Source: Elusimicrobiota bacterium (GTDB lineage Bacteria > Elusimicrobiota > Elusimicrobia > UBA1565 > UBA9628). Taken from it: 15,069 nucleotides of DNA. Location: contig JAQUNT010000007.1 in NCBI GenBank assembly GCA_028717525.1, positions 1-15,069 on the forward strand. The letters are read 5' to 3'. A program made the translations under genes and the position numbers. Shown here one piece after another: positions 13,619 to 15,069 of the stretch (within the stretch, counting starts at the first letter, position 1; each line of letters begins with the position of its first letter). The notes under the pieces were generated by a model that was not told the DNA's origin, searched no databases, and was given only the letters and a program-made list of their open reading frames with translations.

Positions 13619-14326
13619 TCAGCCGTCCGCGAGCAGGTCCGTCATGTCGTAGAGCCCGGGGCGCCGGCCGCGCACCCAGAGGGCAGCGCGCAGGGCCCCG
13701 CGCGCGAACACGTCCCGCGACTGGGCGCGGTGGGTCAGCTCCAGGCGCTCGCAGGGGCCGGCCAAGGTGACGGTGTGGTCACCCACCACGTCGCCGACGC
13801 GCTGGGAGACGATGGCGGGCGCCGCGCCGCGCCGGGCCTCCATGAGGATGCGGGCCAGGCGCAGGGCCGTGCCGGAGGGAGCGTCCTTCTTGCGGCTGTG
13901 GTGCGTCTCGCTGATGGAGACTTCATAGTCCTTGAGCAAGGACGCCGCGGCGCGCAGGACGACGCCCAAGGCGTGGACGCCGGGGCTGAAATTCGGGGAG
14001 AGGAAGACCGGGATGCGGCGGCTGGCGGCCTTGAGCTGGGCGAGTTGGACGGGGCTGAAGCCCGTCACGCCGATGACCGCGGGCTTGCGCGCGGCCGCGG
14101 CTTGGCTGGCGAAGCGCACCGCGGCCTCAGGGGCGGAGAAATCCACGAGCACGTCGGCCTGGGCGAGGGCTTTGGGGAGGCGGTCCGGCTTGACGAGGCC
14201 CGCGTCCTCCCTGCGGTCCACCAAGGCCGCCACCGCGAAGCGTCCGTCCGCGGCGGCCAGGGCTGCCAAGCGCCGGCCCATGCGGCCGGCGGCTCCGGTC
14301 ACGACGAGACGCAGAGGCTTGGGCAT
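13619..14326 (-). CDS. dapB: 4-hydroxy-tetrahydrodipicolinate reductase
   Basis: DapB reduces 4-hydroxy-tetrahydrodipicolinate with NAD(P)H in the diaminopimelate/lysine pathway, supplying both lysine and peptidoglycan. The 235-residue protein has the nucleotide-binding GAAGRMG (11-17), DFSAPEA (62-68), VTGFS (88-92), PNFSPGVHAL (111-120), and the catalytic motif ETHHSRKKDAPSGTA (140-154) with His142/His143 and Lys146/Lys147. The end GLYDMTDLL fits the family. It is shorter than the roughly 270 aa of E. coli DapB, mainly through a trimmed N-terminal lobe, a form found in several phyla. It is the first gene of a four-gene operon. A TATAAT with a TG extension lies 8 nt before the ATG, so its message is probably leaderless. 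Confidence 0.95.
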   Translation of the reverse strand: MPKPLRLVVTGAAGRMGRRLAALAAADGRFAVAALVDRREDAGLVKPDRLPKALAQADVLVDFSAPEAAVRFASQAAAARKPAVIGVTGFSPVQLAQLKAASRRIPVFLSPNFSPGVHALGVVLRAAASLLKDYEVSISETHHSRKKDAPSGTALRLARILMEARRGAAPAIVSQRVGDVVGDHTVTLAGPCERLELTHRAQSRDVFARGALRAALWVRGRRPGLYDMTDLLADG

Positions 14327-14334
14327 CGACGCCC

Positions 14335-14343
14335 ATTATACCA
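14335..14343 (-). promoter_or_regulatory. extended -10 promoter of the dapB operon
   Basis: On the minus strand TGG precedes a perfect TATAAT, an extended -10 that can work without a -35. The box ends 8 nt before the dapB ATG. At a 17-bp spacing the -35 would fall within the left arm of the adjacent inverted repeat and reads GCACCA, a poor match. Confidence 0.7.
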
Positions 14344-14357
14344 AAGGATGTGGTGGG

Positions 14358-14410
14358 TGGTGCCACGGGTCAACTTTCTTAACTTACGAGAAAGTTGACC
14401 CGTGGCACCA
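14358..14410. repeat. perfect 22-bp inverted repeat with 9-nt loop (REP/MITE-like hairpin)
   Basis: The arms 14358-14379 and 14389-14410 are exact reverse complements; the loop is TAACTTACG. Each arm contains TTGACC reading outward. It fills most of the divergent gap between dapB and the PaaK-like gene, lying upstream of both promoters, so it cannot be their terminator. Long exact hairpins of this kind are typical of repetitive elements moved by REP-associated (RAYT) transposases; no such gene is in the window. A double-sided regulatory site is the other possibility. Confidence 0.75.
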
Positions 14411-14424
14411 TAATCCCATTATTG

Positions 14425-14430
14425 TAGAAT
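14425..14430 (+). promoter_or_regulatory. -10 box (TAGAAT) of the PaaK-like gene
   Basis: TAGAAT ends 7 nt before the ATG at 14438, as in the other leaderless units. The in-frame ATG at 14429 overlaps the box and is unlikely to be used. No clear -35 is found at 17 bp. Confidence 0.5.
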
Positions 14431-14437
14431 GAGGCGC

Positions 14438-15069
14438 ATGCCTTTCTTCGACGCCTGGGAGTCGGCCTCCGAAGCGGTCCGCCGCCGCGCCATCCGCCGC
14501 CGGCTGGGCGAGTACGTCGCCTACGCGCGGCGCCTTCCCTTCTACCGGGACCGGCTCTCCGGATTCAGGCCCGGCGACGAGCACCCCCTGGCCGCGGTCC
14601 CGGTGCTCAGCTCCGGCGACCTGGGCCCGCTGCTGCCGCCCAAGAGTGAGCGCCTGGTGGCGGACCGGGAAGCCGGCCGGACCGTGTTCCAGAGCGGGGG
14701 CACCACGGGCCTGCCCAAGACCGCCTTGTTCAGCCACGAAGAGATGGAGGCCCTGTACCTGCCCAACGCGCGCGGCTTCTACGCCGCGGGCCTGCGCCGC
14801 AGCGACCGGGTCGCCAACGTCTTCGCGGTAGGCGGCCTCTACATGACCTTCCTGCACATCCACCGCTTCCTGGAAGGCTTCGGCTGCACCAACTTCCCCT
14901 TCTCGAACCACACCCCGCCGGAGTACGTCCGGACCTGCGCGCGTTTCTTCGGCATCAACTGCCTGGTCGGCCCGGGCAGCGTGGCCCTCAACTGCCTGCG
15001 CGGCATGGCCGAGCTGGGCCTCGACGGCGTGCGCATCGAGAAGTTCTTCTACGGGGGCGAGCCCCCCTA
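14438..15069 (+). CDS. PaaK-like adenylate-forming enzyme (ANL superfamily), 3' end cut by window edge
   Basis: The first 210 codons of a larger protein remain open to the window end. An N-terminal helical region (FDAWESASEAVRRRAI and YVAYARRLPFYRDRL) matches the start of phenylacetate-CoA ligase/F390-synthetase-type enzymes. The ATP-binding motif SGGTTGLPK is at 86-94, followed by LFSHEEM and VANVFAVGGLYMTFLHIHRFLEGFGCTN. These enzymes adenylate a carboxylic acid and usually pass it to CoA or another thiol; the acid cannot be predicted from this half. It is divergent from the dapB operon. The start is taken at 14438 because a TAGAAT box lies 7 nt before it; an ATG at 14429 is in frame and would add three residues. 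No signal peptide; cytoplasmic. Confidence 0.87.
   Translation, partial: MPFFDAWESASEAVRRRAIRRRLGEYVAYARRLPFYRDRLSGFRPGDEHPLAAVPVLSSGDLGPLLPPKSERLVADREAGRTVFQSGGTTGLPKTALFSHEEMEALYLPNARGFYAAGLRRSDRVANVFAVGGLYMTFLHIHRFLEGFGCTNFPFSNHTPPEYVRTCARFFGINCLVGPGSVALNCLRGMAELGLDGVRIEKFFYGGEPP

Noticed and set aside
14358..14410. rho-independent terminator
   Set aside because: The hairpin lies 5' of both flanking genes and has no T-run.
1..15069. CRISPR array, tRNA, rRNA, insertion sequence or phage genes
   Set aside because: No regularly spaced repeats, no tRNA-like cloverleaf noticed by eye, and no transposase, integrase or capsid-like protein in any frame.

Overview
The window is a GC-rich bacterial chromosome segment, densely packed with genes. 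It has no tRNA, rRNA, CRISPR array, transposase or phage gene. The gene content is housekeeping (dapB, folK, yceH) mixed with envelope proteins of no recognised function. I cannot fix the phylum. An uncultured group such as Elusimicrobiota is a guess from the gene mix and from the small two-helix HAMP-like protein, and nothing here proves it. The strongest organism-level signal is that nearly every transcription unit starts with a clear -10 hexamer (TATAAT, TAGAAT, TACAAT or TAGGAT) only 6-8 nt before the ATG, with almost no Shine-Dalgarno sequences. This suggests widespread leaderless mRNAs.

Layout. At 1-602 is the C-terminal part of an alpha/beta hydrolase cut by the window edge. It converges on a minus-strand SGNH/GDSL-type membrane-anchored protein (start 1969) whose 3' end is disturbed: a 62-bp repeat lies there and the likely C-terminal tail continues in another frame. 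A second copy of the repeat sits in a structured 450-bp gap (1970-2415). yceH (DUF480) runs leftwards from 3069. Back to back with it, a hydrolase (3126-3929) and a fused ethanolamine ammonia-lyase EutB-EutC (3932-6055) run rightwards, followed by a second rightward unit: a DUF4197 protein and a TPR protein (6064-7511).

At 7511/7512 the strand switches with no gap. From 11802 down to 7512 a minus-strand operon encodes three exported or membrane proteins with overlapping stop/start codons: a two-helix HAMP-like protein, a 756-residue cysteine-containing helical protein and a two-PDZ protein with a Pro-rich linker. This looks like one uncharacterised envelope system and is the best candidate for something undescribed. 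Upstream of it, another minus-strand operon (14326 down to 11858) holds dapB, a small two-TM protein, folK and a BEM46-like hydrolase, also tightly coupled.

Between dapB and a divergent PaaK-like adenylate-forming enzyme (14438 to the window end) lies a perfect 22-bp inverted repeat resembling a REP/MITE-like hairpin. The lysine (dapB), folate (folK) and ethanolamine (eutBC) functions are catalytic and unrelated to each other; the window is not one pathway.
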